Assembly: GCA_030615705.1 (NCBI GenBank) | Contig: JAUWYT010000112.1 | Location: 1-5,978, forward strand | Reading direction: 5' to 3' | DNA from: Chloroflexota bacterium | Lineage (GTDB): Bacteria > Chloroflexota > Anaerolineae > VGOG01 | DNA: 5,978 nt | Part shown: positions 1 to 5,699 of the stretch, piece after piece | Position numbering within the stretch: position 1 is the stretch's first letter | Layout: the number at the start of each line of letters is the position of its first letter | The notes under the pieces: generated by a model | Told to the model about the DNA's origin: nothing | What the model saw: the letters and a program-made list of their open reading frames with translations, nothing else | Databases searched by the model: none | Translations under genes and position numbers: made by a program

Positions 1-101
1 GTCCTGGCCCGTGTCCCTCCCTGCTCGGCGGTGGCACCAAGGGTGACCTTCCGCACCGAGCCCGTCCACTTCTCCGTGGGCGTCTCTACTGTGACAGGCA
101 T
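1..101 (-). CDS. acsD: Corrinoid iron-sulfur protein small subunit (acetyl-CoA decarbonylase/synthase subunit delta), N-terminal fragment
   Basis: Only the first 33 codons are in the window; the gene continues past position 1. It starts at an ATG (positions 99-101) preceded by AAAGGAGG about 11 nt upstream. The visible product begins MPVTVETPTEKW and contains VTLGATAEQGGTRAR, which matches the N-terminal signature of AcsD/CdhD (Moorella AcsD reads VVLGATKDQGGTR at the same place). In the family this subunit forms a TIM-barrel heterodimer with AcsC and holds the cobamide that carries the methyl group from methyltetrahydrofolate to the A-cluster of acetyl-CoA synthase. Lying 108 nt downstream of acsB on the same strand supports the call and suggests co-transcription. 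The catalytic part is not visible, so intactness cannot be judged. Confidence 0.85.
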   Translation of the reverse strand, partial: MPVTVETPTEKWTGSVRKVTLGATAEQGGTRAR

Positions 102-120
102 CCTCGTTGTGTCCTCCTTT

Positions 121-206
121 GTTGGAAGTTGGATGTTGGAAGTTGGATTGTCAGACTTTCCAACCTCTAATCTCCAATCTCTAATCTCTAATTTCTAATT
201 TCTAAT
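121..206. repeat. Two opposed heptanucleotide arrays between acsB and acsD
   Basis: On the plus strand there are four perfect-period units GTTGGAA/GTTGGAT (121-148), a 9-nt spacer (149-157), then seven units of TTCCAAC, CTCTAAT, CTCCAAT or TTCTAAT (158-206). The first unit of the second array is the exact reverse complement of GTTGGAA, so the arrays are inverted copies of one drifting 7-bp family. In the acsB-acsD transcript the units flanking the spacer can form a 7-bp stem (GUUGGAA/UUCCAAC); the outer units pair poorly. The array fills nearly the whole gap, ending 4 nt from the acsB stop codon and about 6 nt before the acsD Shine-Dalgarno. Similar heptameric short tandem repeats are known in cyanobacteria, and I associate this flavour with Chloroflexota, but I cannot verify that here. 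Confidence 0.85.
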
Positions 207-209
207 TCT

Positions 210-2489
210 CTAAAACAACGGTGGCATGCTCAAAGCCGGATGCAACTTCTCCTCTAGGAAGGGGAGAAGCTCCTCCACAGTGGTGGCCACTCGCTCGTCC
301 GCGATCTTGTCTATGATGTCAGGATCCCCCTCTCGCTCGGCAGCAGCCTTCAACTCCTCGCCCATGGATTCCTTAAGGAAGCTGGACATCCAGACGACCC
401 GCTTGAGTCCCCCATCGGCGCGGATGAACTTGTTGCTGACGATGAAGAACTTCCCGTGCCCCATCACCCCAGGGGTTTGGATGCCGCCCCCGCACATGCC
501 AGCCAGGGTGGAGAAGGTCATCCCCGCTGGAGTCATGCTGGTATCCTCACGGCTAACAATCATAAAACCGTTGGCCTCGGGGATGATCATCATGATGCAC
601 TCGAAGCAGCCGCAAGCCGTCATCGGGTTCTCCATGGCGGAATACATCGCTACTTCTTCCACCGACCCATGGGAACCTACTTTTGCATAGTCGTTGATTC
701 CCTCGAAATAGCCCTTGACTGGGTCTATGACCTCGCCTTTTAGAATGGGCTGATTTGGCCCGGTGGGGTTGATCTGGAAGGAAGCCTTGCAGTCCAGCCA
801 GTTATACGCGCCGCAGAGCCCCAGTCGCTCTGGGCTGACCACGCAGACGTGGTCGGGGGCGAAGCTCTGGCAGAGAGTGCAGCTATAGAAAGTGTCCACG
901 CTCTCATCGGTCATGTCGGCCAGGCGCTTGTTACGGAAGTCGTAAGCCACGCGGGCTTTCTCCAGCCACTGAGCGTACAACTCGGGCTCGGTGATGATCG
1001 TGACCTGCACCTTGTCCACAATGGCTCCGAAGTCAGCCTGGAAACGGGCATGGAGGATCTCGCCGAAATGTTTCAGAGTGAATCCCTTCTCGGCGGCAGT
1101 CTTGCTGAGGCGGATCCAGGCGATGTCGCGCTGGCCAATGTGCTGGATGCCCGACGCACCATTGATGAAATAGTGAATCTGTCGCTCCAGCACGGGCTCG
1201 AAGTCCTCCTGCATCTTCCGTCCGGCCACCTCGACGACGATTCCCACGTCCATGTATCCACCTTCTTCGATGTCCTCAAAGCCGGGGCCGATGACCTCGA
1301 TCTTGCCGTCCTCCACCTCGTCCATGGGGCTCATCATCAGGTACTCAAACGCGCGAGAGTACTTGCCGCCGAACTCAATCCTCATGTCGGCCCGGCGCAC
1401 CCTCTCCCCTTCGAAGGCGCTGCCGTAGGGTACTGGGATAGGCACCTCGGTGATCTTCACCTTGACGCCGCGCACCTCGATGCAGTGCTGCACCAGCCGC
1501 CTGGCCTTCTCGGCATCTGTCTTCCCCTCGATGTCATCGAAGGGCATGGAGATAACGTGCTCGTACTGGGTGACGCCGGTGGGCAATATCTGGGGGATGA
1601 CGGTGTCGGCAATGACCGGAAAGCCGTAGTTAAGAACGCCAGCGGCGGTGGCGTACTTCAGATCATCCACCTCACCCAGAGCCAGGGCAAAGGCAAAGCA
1701 CCGGAACTTGTTGTATAGTAGCATCCCACGCGCCTGACCACCTTTCACGCCCCCAAAGGTCAGGGCCGCCCGGGTGGCGAAGCCGGCGGCATAGATGGCG
1801 GAGATGGTGTCGGTGCCGAATGGTACGATGTAGGTATCGTAGCCCATTTCCACACCCTCTTCCATCAACTGATGGATGATGCTCCGCCCGTTGACGCTGC
1901 CAGAGAGGAAGATGAGAATGTTACGCTGTTGAAGTTCGCGGATGATCTGTACCGCTGCCTCGTTGGACTTGGCGGCGCCGATGATGGCAGCGAAGCCAGG
2001 CATCCGCCCGTCCACGAGCTGGATGCCCCAGGAGCGCAGTTGGATGTCATCAATGGGGCCGTTAACATAGCCACCTGCCTCCTCACCCTCCGTGTCGGGG
2101 CTGGTGAAGCTGGTGCCAGTGAGCTGCAAGCCGGGCATCGGCTCTGGCTGCTGCCCATAGGCGAAACGGATGCCCTCGATAGCCTCCTCTGCAAAGAGCG
2201 TGGCCACCCCGCAGTCGAGCGTCTCGCCCAGATAGGGCAGCCAGATGCTACCCTCAGGCTGAGGGTGCAGCAACGCCTTGGCCCGCTCAATGACAGGAGG
2301 GAGATCGCCGATCTTGCTCACCTCCAGGCCAGTGAACCCAAGGATGACGGGGAGGTAGTACGCGGTGTTCGGGAATTGAATCGGCGCTTCGGGCCCCAGT
2401 TCTTTCAGAGCCTTGTGCAGCAGGTCATCGGCCTCTTTTACGATACGGTTAGCGCCTCGGATGGCGGCGGCAGCGATATATCGAGACAT
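210..2489 (-). CDS. acsB: CO-methylating acetyl-CoA synthase (CODH/ACS alpha subunit, bacterial full-length type)
   Basis: The 759-residue product condenses CO, a corrinoid-borne methyl group and CoA into acetyl-CoA in the cytoplasm. The A-cluster ligands are all present: C537, C540, C549 and C559 (SCTLC, then HVC and LCG) for the [4Fe-4S] cubane, and the C626-G627-C628 motif in NPMTACGCFE that with C540 holds the two-metal site. Each lies exactly 31 residues after its Moorella counterpart (C506, C509, C518, C528, C595, C597), so this half aligns without gaps. The N-terminal region (about 1-300, with TAYYLPVI at 42-49), which docks to CODH and is absent from archaeal CdhC, is present. Compared with my recollection of the 729-residue Moorella protein, the N-terminus is about 16 residues shorter and there is a Gly/Glu-rich insertion around 120-145. 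The ATG is fixed by AGGAGG 5 nt upstream. Stop TAG. Confidence 0.97.
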   Translation of the reverse strand: MSRYIAAAAIRGANRIVKEADDLLHKALKELGPEAPIQFPNTAYYLPVILGFTGLEVSKIGDLPPVIERAKALLHPQPEGSIWLPYLGETLDCGVATLFAEEAIEGIRFAYGQQPEPMPGLQLTGTSFTSPDTEGEEAGGYVNGPIDDIQLRSWGIQLVDGRMPGFAAIIGAAKSNEAAVQIIRELQQRNILIFLSGSVNGRSIIHQLMEEGVEMGYDTYIVPFGTDTISAIYAAGFATRAALTFGGVKGGQARGMLLYNKFRCFAFALALGEVDDLKYATAAGVLNYGFPVIADTVIPQILPTGVTQYEHVISMPFDDIEGKTDAEKARRLVQHCIEVRGVKVKITEVPIPVPYGSAFEGERVRRADMRIEFGGKYSRAFEYLMMSPMDEVEDGKIEVIGPGFEDIEEGGYMDVGIVVEVAGRKMQEDFEPVLERQIHYFINGASGIQHIGQRDIAWIRLSKTAAEKGFTLKHFGEILHARFQADFGAIVDKVQVTIITEPELYAQWLEKARVAYDFRNKRLADMTDESVDTFYSCTLCQSFAPDHVCVVSPERLGLCGAYNWLDCKASFQINPTGPNQPILKGEVIDPVKGYFEGINDYAKVGSHGSVEEVAMYSAMENPMTACGCFECIMMIIPEANGFMIVSREDTSMTPAGMTFSTLAGMCGGGIQTPGVMGHGKFFIVSNKFIRADGGLKRVVWMSSFLKESMGEELKAAAEREGDPDIIDKIADERVATTVEELLPFLEEKLHPALSMPPLF

Positions 2490-2551
2490 TTGTTCCTCCT
2501 CACGTTGGTGATTTTACAAAAACCTCAACTTTGTCACTCTAGGGTCGATTA

Positions 2552-2590
2552 TCACTTCCTACGGTGTCTGGCTTCCTCTTGAGGTGTCAT
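2552..2590 (-). other. Possible 12-codon leader ORF or gene remnant upstream of acsB
   Basis: An ATG at 2588-2590 is preceded by GGGAGGGG with 8 nt spacing, a strong Shine-Dalgarno arrangement, and opens the short reading frame MTPQEEARHRRK ending in TGA. It lies about 60 nt before the acsB ribosome binding site on the same strand. Reading on in another frame gives IIDPRVTKLRFL and a TAA at 2514-2516, so a single missing base would make a 25-residue peptide; that could mean a frameshifted small gene. I recognise no family. A chance SD plus ATG in a purine-rich leader is equally possible. Confidence 0.25.
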
Positions 2591-2609
2591 CTCGTGAACC
2601 CCTCCCAAG

Positions 2610-2664
2610 TCAATGCCAACGTCCCGGCGGCGGGTCTTTCCGGCATTGAGCGAACCCGCCCGCC
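2610..2664 (-). repeat. Interleaved inverted repeats just after the orphan gene and upstream of acsB
   Basis: Two inverted repeats cross each other. The first pairs 2654-2664 with 2626-2635 (GGCGGGCGGGT with ACCCGCCGCC on the transcribed strand): ten GC-rich pairs with one bulged G and an 18-nt loop, beginning 2 nt after the stop codon of the 131-residue gene. The second is a perfect 8-bp repeat, TCAATGCC with GGCATTGA (2642-2649 and 2610-2617, 24 nt apart). Each has one arm inside the loop of the other, so in RNA they would be either alternatives or an H-type pseudoknot. There is no U-tract after the strong stem, so a canonical intrinsic terminator is not supported. The position, about 120 nt before acsB, would suit an mRNA processing or attenuation element; I match it to no riboswitch class I know. 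Confidence 0.6.
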
Positions 2665-2666
2665 TC

Positions 2667-3062
2667 TTACTCCGCAACCGGCCTTGCTGACTTCAACTTC
2701 TCAAGCACATCCACCCTGGCCAGGGAATCGCTCCAAGGGACTTCTATGCCTGCATTCTCGTAGCGTATATCCGAGTGACAGCTCTCTTGCCCCGTGTTCA
2801 CCCAATGGATTCTTTGAAAGTCATTAAGCCTCACCACCAGTTGGCCCGAAGTCAAAGGAAAACTCGCCTCAATATCCCGGCGCGACGTTAACGCTTCTAG
2901 AAAACGCTCCACATCCCTTACATTAGCAAACTCACAGCGCAGGGTAGCTTCGCAATTCACACCGCACTCATCGCTTCCGTAACCAGAGATAGTAATCACC
3001 TGATCCCCAAGCTCGATCTCCAAATCTCCTATGGGGGCGGTGGTAATACGTTGTTTTTGCAT
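2667..3062 (-). CDS. Hypothetical protein of 131 residues, unrecognised
   Basis: The start ATG (3060-3062) has GAGGA about 7 nt upstream, and the frame is open to a TAA at 2667-2669. I do not recognise the family. The product is acidic and soluble-looking, with no signal peptide or membrane segment. The first half looks beta-rich (IGDLEIELGDQVITISGYG, then C33, C37 and C43 in the stretch DECGVNCEATLRCEF), followed by a likely helix (VRDVERFLEALTSRRDI) and another strand-rich part (GQLVVRLNDFQRIHWV). C94 is the fourth cysteine; the spacing matches no metal site known to me. It lies between the ruined toxin-antitoxin pair and acsB, all on one strand, so it may be cargo of that accessory insertion rather than a pathway component. 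Its good ribosome binding site and clean frame favour a real gene. Confidence 0.6.
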   Translation of the reverse strand: MQKQRITTAPIGDLEIELGDQVITISGYGSDECGVNCEATLRCEFANVRDVERFLEALTSRRDIEASFPLTSGQLVVRLNDFQRIHWVNTGQESCHSDIRYENAGIEVPWSDSLARVDVLEKLKSARPVAE

Positions 3063-3105
3063 TGAATTTCCTCGCTAGCCTCCACTCGTAAGCCTTCTGT
3101 AAACT

Positions 3106-3171
3106 TCATCTGGCTCCAGGGACCTTGCTGAGCCTCTTTTTGGCTCTATCCGAGATTGTCACCTCGCACAC
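3106..3171 (-). pseudogene. RelE/ParE-type toxin, N-terminal stub
   Basis: A GTG at 3169-3171 overlaps the end of the antitoxin frame by 13 nt, the usual overlap of antitoxin and toxin genes. It opens a frame reading VCEVTISDRAKKRLSKVPGAR before TGA at 3106-3108. The pattern of a beta strand (EVTIS) followed by a basic helix start (DRAKKRLSKVP) is how RelE/ParE mRNA-interferase or gyrase-poison toxins begin. Normal members are about 80-100 residues, so only the first strand and part of the first helix survive. None of the other forward frames before 3062 carries on a recognisable toxin. The rest was probably deleted, with the 131-residue gene now starting 43 nt after the stop. The family call rests on 17 residues plus the position behind an antitoxin. 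Confidence 0.6.
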
Positions 3172-3532
3172 GAGCTGCCCCCCAGGCCTAACTCCTTGAC
3201 CACGTCCTCGAAGGCATGAACCTTGCCCTCGGCTATCTCCCGCCTGGCCTCATCCAACTCCCTGGCATATTCGGGGGGTAGGCACCCAATCGCTGTAGAA
3301 GGCCTTGTAGCCCTTCTCGTCAATGAAGTAGGCTCTCAACCTCGCTGGCTAGCTTGCCCTCCTGCTTGTCCAGGCAGTCGGCATAGGCGTCCTCGCTGAG
3401 GAAAACGAGGCAGCCTTCTTCGTCAATGTAGTACTCTCGGTGCCGCTCTTCTCTGACTACCGCTCTCATCAGCTCCTTCAAGTCGCCGACGGTTATGGTG
3501 CCAACGAGTTGATCTAAAGCCAGTTTCGGCAT
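3159..3532 (-). pseudogene. RelB/Phd-like antitoxin with two frameshifts
   Basis: The intact part is a 70-codon frame from ATG (3530-3532) to TGA (3320-3322), beginning MPKLALDQLVGTITVGDLKE. Homology-like sequence continues beyond it in other frames: dropping one base at 3331/3332 gives YFIDEKGYKAFYSDWVPTP, and dropping one G from the G6 run at 3273-3278 gives EYARELDEARREIAEGKV and then HAFEDVVKELGLG before TGA at 3159-3161. The two corrections together restore exactly 123 codons. The ending, EARREIAEGKVHAFEDVVKELGL, is the typical C-terminus of RelB/Phd-type antitoxins directly ahead of a RelE toxin. The rebuilt protein repeats one motif: YYIDEEGCLVF (34-44) and YFIDEKGYKAF (68-78). The native product would bind and neutralise the toxin and repress its own promoter. 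The start lacks a good Shine-Dalgarno. The shifts could be assembly errors, but the toxin downstream is also broken. Confidence 0.72.
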
Positions 3533-3565
3533 TCTTCCGCTTTACCCCATCTTGACCGAACCGCC

Positions 3566-3661
3566 TCCCCGAAAGCTACGGCGAAACTTCGTTTGGGGGG
3601 CACTCCAAGCACTATAAGTGTCTCCGCTGGCCTGGGGTTACACCGCCTCAGCTTTCGGGGA
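3566..3661. repeat. 12-bp perfect inverted repeat between cooS and the antitoxin remnant
   Basis: TCCCCGAAAGCT at 3566-3577 and AGCTTTCGGGGA at 3650-3661 are exact reverse complements separated by 72 nt. Each arm is preceded on the plus strand by the same heptamer CCGCCTC (3561-3567, the last base shared with the arm, and 3643-3649), so part of the unit is direct and part inverted. Smaller palindromes lie inside, such as CACTATAAGTG at 3610-3620. The right arm begins 8 nt after the cooS stop codon, so this 136-nt gap is mostly filled by the structure. There is no U-tract to make it a standard terminator. It may be a small palindromic repeat element or the scar of an insertion that brought the accessory genes. 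Confidence 0.7.
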
Positions 3662-3668
3662 AGCAGAT

Positions 3669-5642
3669 TTATGGTATCCTGGCGCTATAGAGGCTGACCG
3701 GTTGGCCGGCCTCCAGGGCCTCCAGGAACTGAAGCATCAGCCTGTCGCCGCTCTGGCCGAAGCGGGTCGGGTCGTACTCTACCAGGCCCAAAGCAGCTCG
3801 CTTCCTGTCTATGTGCTCCAGGGCCTTCCTGACGGCCTCCTCGAGATCGGGGATGAACTCCAGCTTGCCGCCGACTTGCTCCTCCCAGCCCTCACTGATA
3901 AAGCGATCCACTACGGGGCTGTTGGCCACTGGCGATTCGCTGCAGAAGATGGTGTAGACGCCGGAGCCGACGAAGTAGCAGCCGATGGAGATGGCCTTCT
4001 CGCTCATCCACTCCGGGGCGAATCCCACCCCCGGTATATCGGCGATATCCTCGCCCAGCCCGCCCTCGGTAGCCATTTGGCTCAGGGTGGTGAGGATGCG
4101 GGTGTTGTCCACGCAACTGCCAACGTGCAGCACCGGCGGGATGCCTACTGCTTCGCAGATTTCCCGCAGTCCGGGGCCGGCGTACTGGGCCGCCTCTGGC
4201 GACAGAAGCCCGTACTTGGCGCAGGCGATGGCTCCGCAACCGGTCATCACCACCAAGACGTCGTTCTTAATCAACTCGCGCGTGATATATTCGTGGGAGG
4301 CATCATGGCAGGTGCGGGGATTGTTGCAGCCCACCACTCCTGCCACACCCCGCAGCCGTCCTTGGACCACGGCGTCATTCAGGGGACGGAACGAGCCCCG
4401 ATAAAAGCCGCCCAGGGCGTAGTTGATGTACTCGTGGGAGAAGCCAGCCACCAACTGGTTGACCTCCTTCGGGATGCGCGTCTCCTTACGGTTGGGGAAG
4501 TTATCAATCCCCATCTTGACGATCTCTTTGGCGATCTCCAGGGCGCGATGCTCGTCGAACTCGACGTGAGTGGCCCCTTCGATGTGTGCCTTGGGGGAAG
4601 TGGTAACCAGAATGGTGTGGAACTGGTCAGATAGGGGAGCCAGGGCCTGCATGATGCACTGGATGTCCACGATCATCAGCTCTATGGCCCCGGTGACGAT
4701 GGCCAGTTCCTGGCTGAGGAAGTTGCCGATGGTGGGCACTCCCTGGCGCATCAGCGTCTCGTTGGCCGTACAGCAGATGCCCGTCAGGTTGATGCCGTTG
4801 GCCCCCTTCGATTTGGCGTACTCGATCATCTCAGGGTCGTTCACCGCCACCAGGATCATCTCCGATAGGACCGGCTCGTGGCCGTGGACGACGATGTTCA
4901 CCTCGTCCTCGCTCAGGGCTCCCATGTTCACTTTGGCCGTGAGTGGGACAGGGGAGCCGAAGAGGATGTCGGTGATGTCGGTGGAGAGCATGCTTCCCCC
5001 CCAGCCGTCGGAGAGGGCGGCGCGCAGCCCGGCCATCAGGATGCTCTCGTACCACTGGTCGTTTCCCACGTGGGTGCGGTGCATGACCTCCACCACCTCG
5101 CGGTCAATCCCCCGCGGGGCAATGCCCGCCCTGCGCCAGACCTCCTGGCGTTTCTTTGGGGCTCGTTTGAGGTAGAGGATCTCCCCCTTCTGCTGCCCGA
5201 ACTGGGCCAGGGCCGACTCGGCCACATCCTTGGCTATCTCCATCGTCTCGCGATCCTTGGTGGGCACATCCAGAAGCTCTGCTACTTCCAAGAGCTTGTT
5301 CACGTCCCGGACCGTGTAATCCGGGGCCTCACCCTCAGCGGCGGCGAGGAGCGTCAGGGCCATGTCACGGCCGTGGTCGGAGTGGGCGGACGCACCAGCG
5401 GCTATCATACGAGCAAAGTTGCGGGCTGCTACCGTCTCGATGGTGGCCCCGCAGATCCCCGTTTGCCCTTCCTTCACCAGGCGGCAGGGGCCCATGGAGC
5501 AGTTCCCACAGCAAGCCCCCTTGTGTCCGATGGGGCATGGTTTCATTGCTTCGGCGCGAGAGAAGGCAGTGGAAATGCCCTCGGCCTCGGAAATCTCCAG
5601 CATAGCCTTGATGGTTGGATCGATGGTCTTGTTATTCGTCAT
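3669..5642 (-). CDS. cooS: Anaerobic Ni-Fe carbon monoxide dehydrogenase, catalytic subunit
   Basis: The 657-residue cytoplasmic homodimeric enzyme interconverts CO2 and CO and feeds CO to acetyl-CoA synthase. The N-terminal motif gives the D-cluster pair C36 and C44 (CX7C) and the B-cluster C45, C48, C53 and C64. The C-cluster ligands are all found: H255 in VHGHEP, C291 in GICCT, C329 in IQCIM, C439 in GCNNP, C469 in TGCGA and C510 in GSCVDN; the catalytic lysine is K549 in MSEKA. The body (RAPKKRQEVWRRAGIAPRGI, HSDHGRD, the short loop between C469 and C510) resembles Desulfovibrio-type CooS, but there the D-cluster is CX2C. A 37-residue tail follows the usual end near L620. The ATG has AGAGGAG 7 nt upstream. 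Pairing with acsB and acsD points to carbon fixation or acetyl-CoA cleavage rather than stand-alone CO oxidation. No cooC maturation gene is visible. Confidence 0.97.
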   Translation of the reverse strand: MTNNKTIDPTIKAMLEISEAEGISTAFSRAEAMKPCPIGHKGACCGNCSMGPCRLVKEGQTGICGATIETVAARNFARMIAAGASAHSDHGRDMALTLLAAAEGEAPDYTVRDVNKLLEVAELLDVPTKDRETMEIAKDVAESALAQFGQQKGEILYLKRAPKKRQEVWRRAGIAPRGIDREVVEVMHRTHVGNDQWYESILMAGLRAALSDGWGGSMLSTDITDILFGSPVPLTAKVNMGALSEDEVNIVVHGHEPVLSEMILVAVNDPEMIEYAKSKGANGINLTGICCTANETLMRQGVPTIGNFLSQELAIVTGAIELMIVDIQCIMQALAPLSDQFHTILVTTSPKAHIEGATHVEFDEHRALEIAKEIVKMGIDNFPNRKETRIPKEVNQLVAGFSHEYINYALGGFYRGSFRPLNDAVVQGRLRGVAGVVGCNNPRTCHDASHEYITRELIKNDVLVVMTGCGAIACAKYGLLSPEAAQYAGPGLREICEAVGIPPVLHVGSCVDNTRILTTLSQMATEGGLGEDIADIPGVGFAPEWMSEKAISIGCYFVGSGVYTIFCSESPVANSPVVDRFISEGWEEQVGGKLEFIPDLEEAVRKALEHIDRKRAALGLVEYDPTRFGQSGDRLMLQFLEALEAGQPVSLYSARIP

Positions 5643-5670
5643 TATCGAACTCCTCTATTTCGAAAGCTAC

Positions 5671-5694
5671 AAGCTGGGAACCAGAATCCAGCTT
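5671..5694 (-). repeat. Intercistronic hairpin between the HMA-like gene and cooS
   Basis: AAGCTGG and CCAGCTT (5671-5677 and 5688-5694) form a perfect 7-bp stem with a 10-nt loop, in the 57-nt gap and 15 nt ahead of the cooS Shine-Dalgarno. No U-run follows on the transcribed strand, so read-through from the upstream gene into cooS is expected. It may stabilise or delimit the cooS message, but a stem of this size can arise by chance. Confidence 0.4.
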
Positions 5695-5699
5695 CCAGT

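Noticed and set aside
121..206. CRISPR-like array
   Set aside because: Units are 7 bp and contiguous with no spacers; these are simple tandem heptads.
849..1718. Long plus-strand open frame opposite acsB
   Set aside because: It lies wholly antisense to a strongly supported acetyl-CoA synthase and its translation is low-complexity Leu/His/Asp/Ala sequence, typical of a mirror of codon bias.
2511..2537. Sigma-70-like promoter for acsB (GTGACA, 15 nt, TAAAAT)
   Set aside because: The spacer is too short and the -35 weak; an AT-rich patch in a GC-rich leader gives such matches by chance.
1872..2582. Plus-strand frame of 236 codons over the 5' part of acsB and its leader
   Set aside because: Antisense to acsB, no recognisable domain, no ribosome binding site that decides it.
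2626..2664. Intrinsic terminator after the 131-residue gene
   Set aside because: The stem is strong, but the loop is 18 nt and no U-tract follows on the transcribed strand.
3561..3649. CCGCCTC heptamers as target-site duplications of an inserted element
   Set aside because: One copy lies outside the left arm but the other lies inside the right arm, so they do not flank a terminal-inverted-repeat element.
3556..3690. Plus-strand reading with HYKCLRW that looked like a zinc-ribbon transposase fragment
   Set aside because: Only one cysteine, no partner CXXC, and it spans the inverted repeat and the end of cooS; too little to call a transposase remnant.
3618..4634. Plus-strand frame of 338 codons opposite the 3' half of cooS
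   Set aside because: Antisense to an intact CODH whose ligands are all present; the translation resembles no family.
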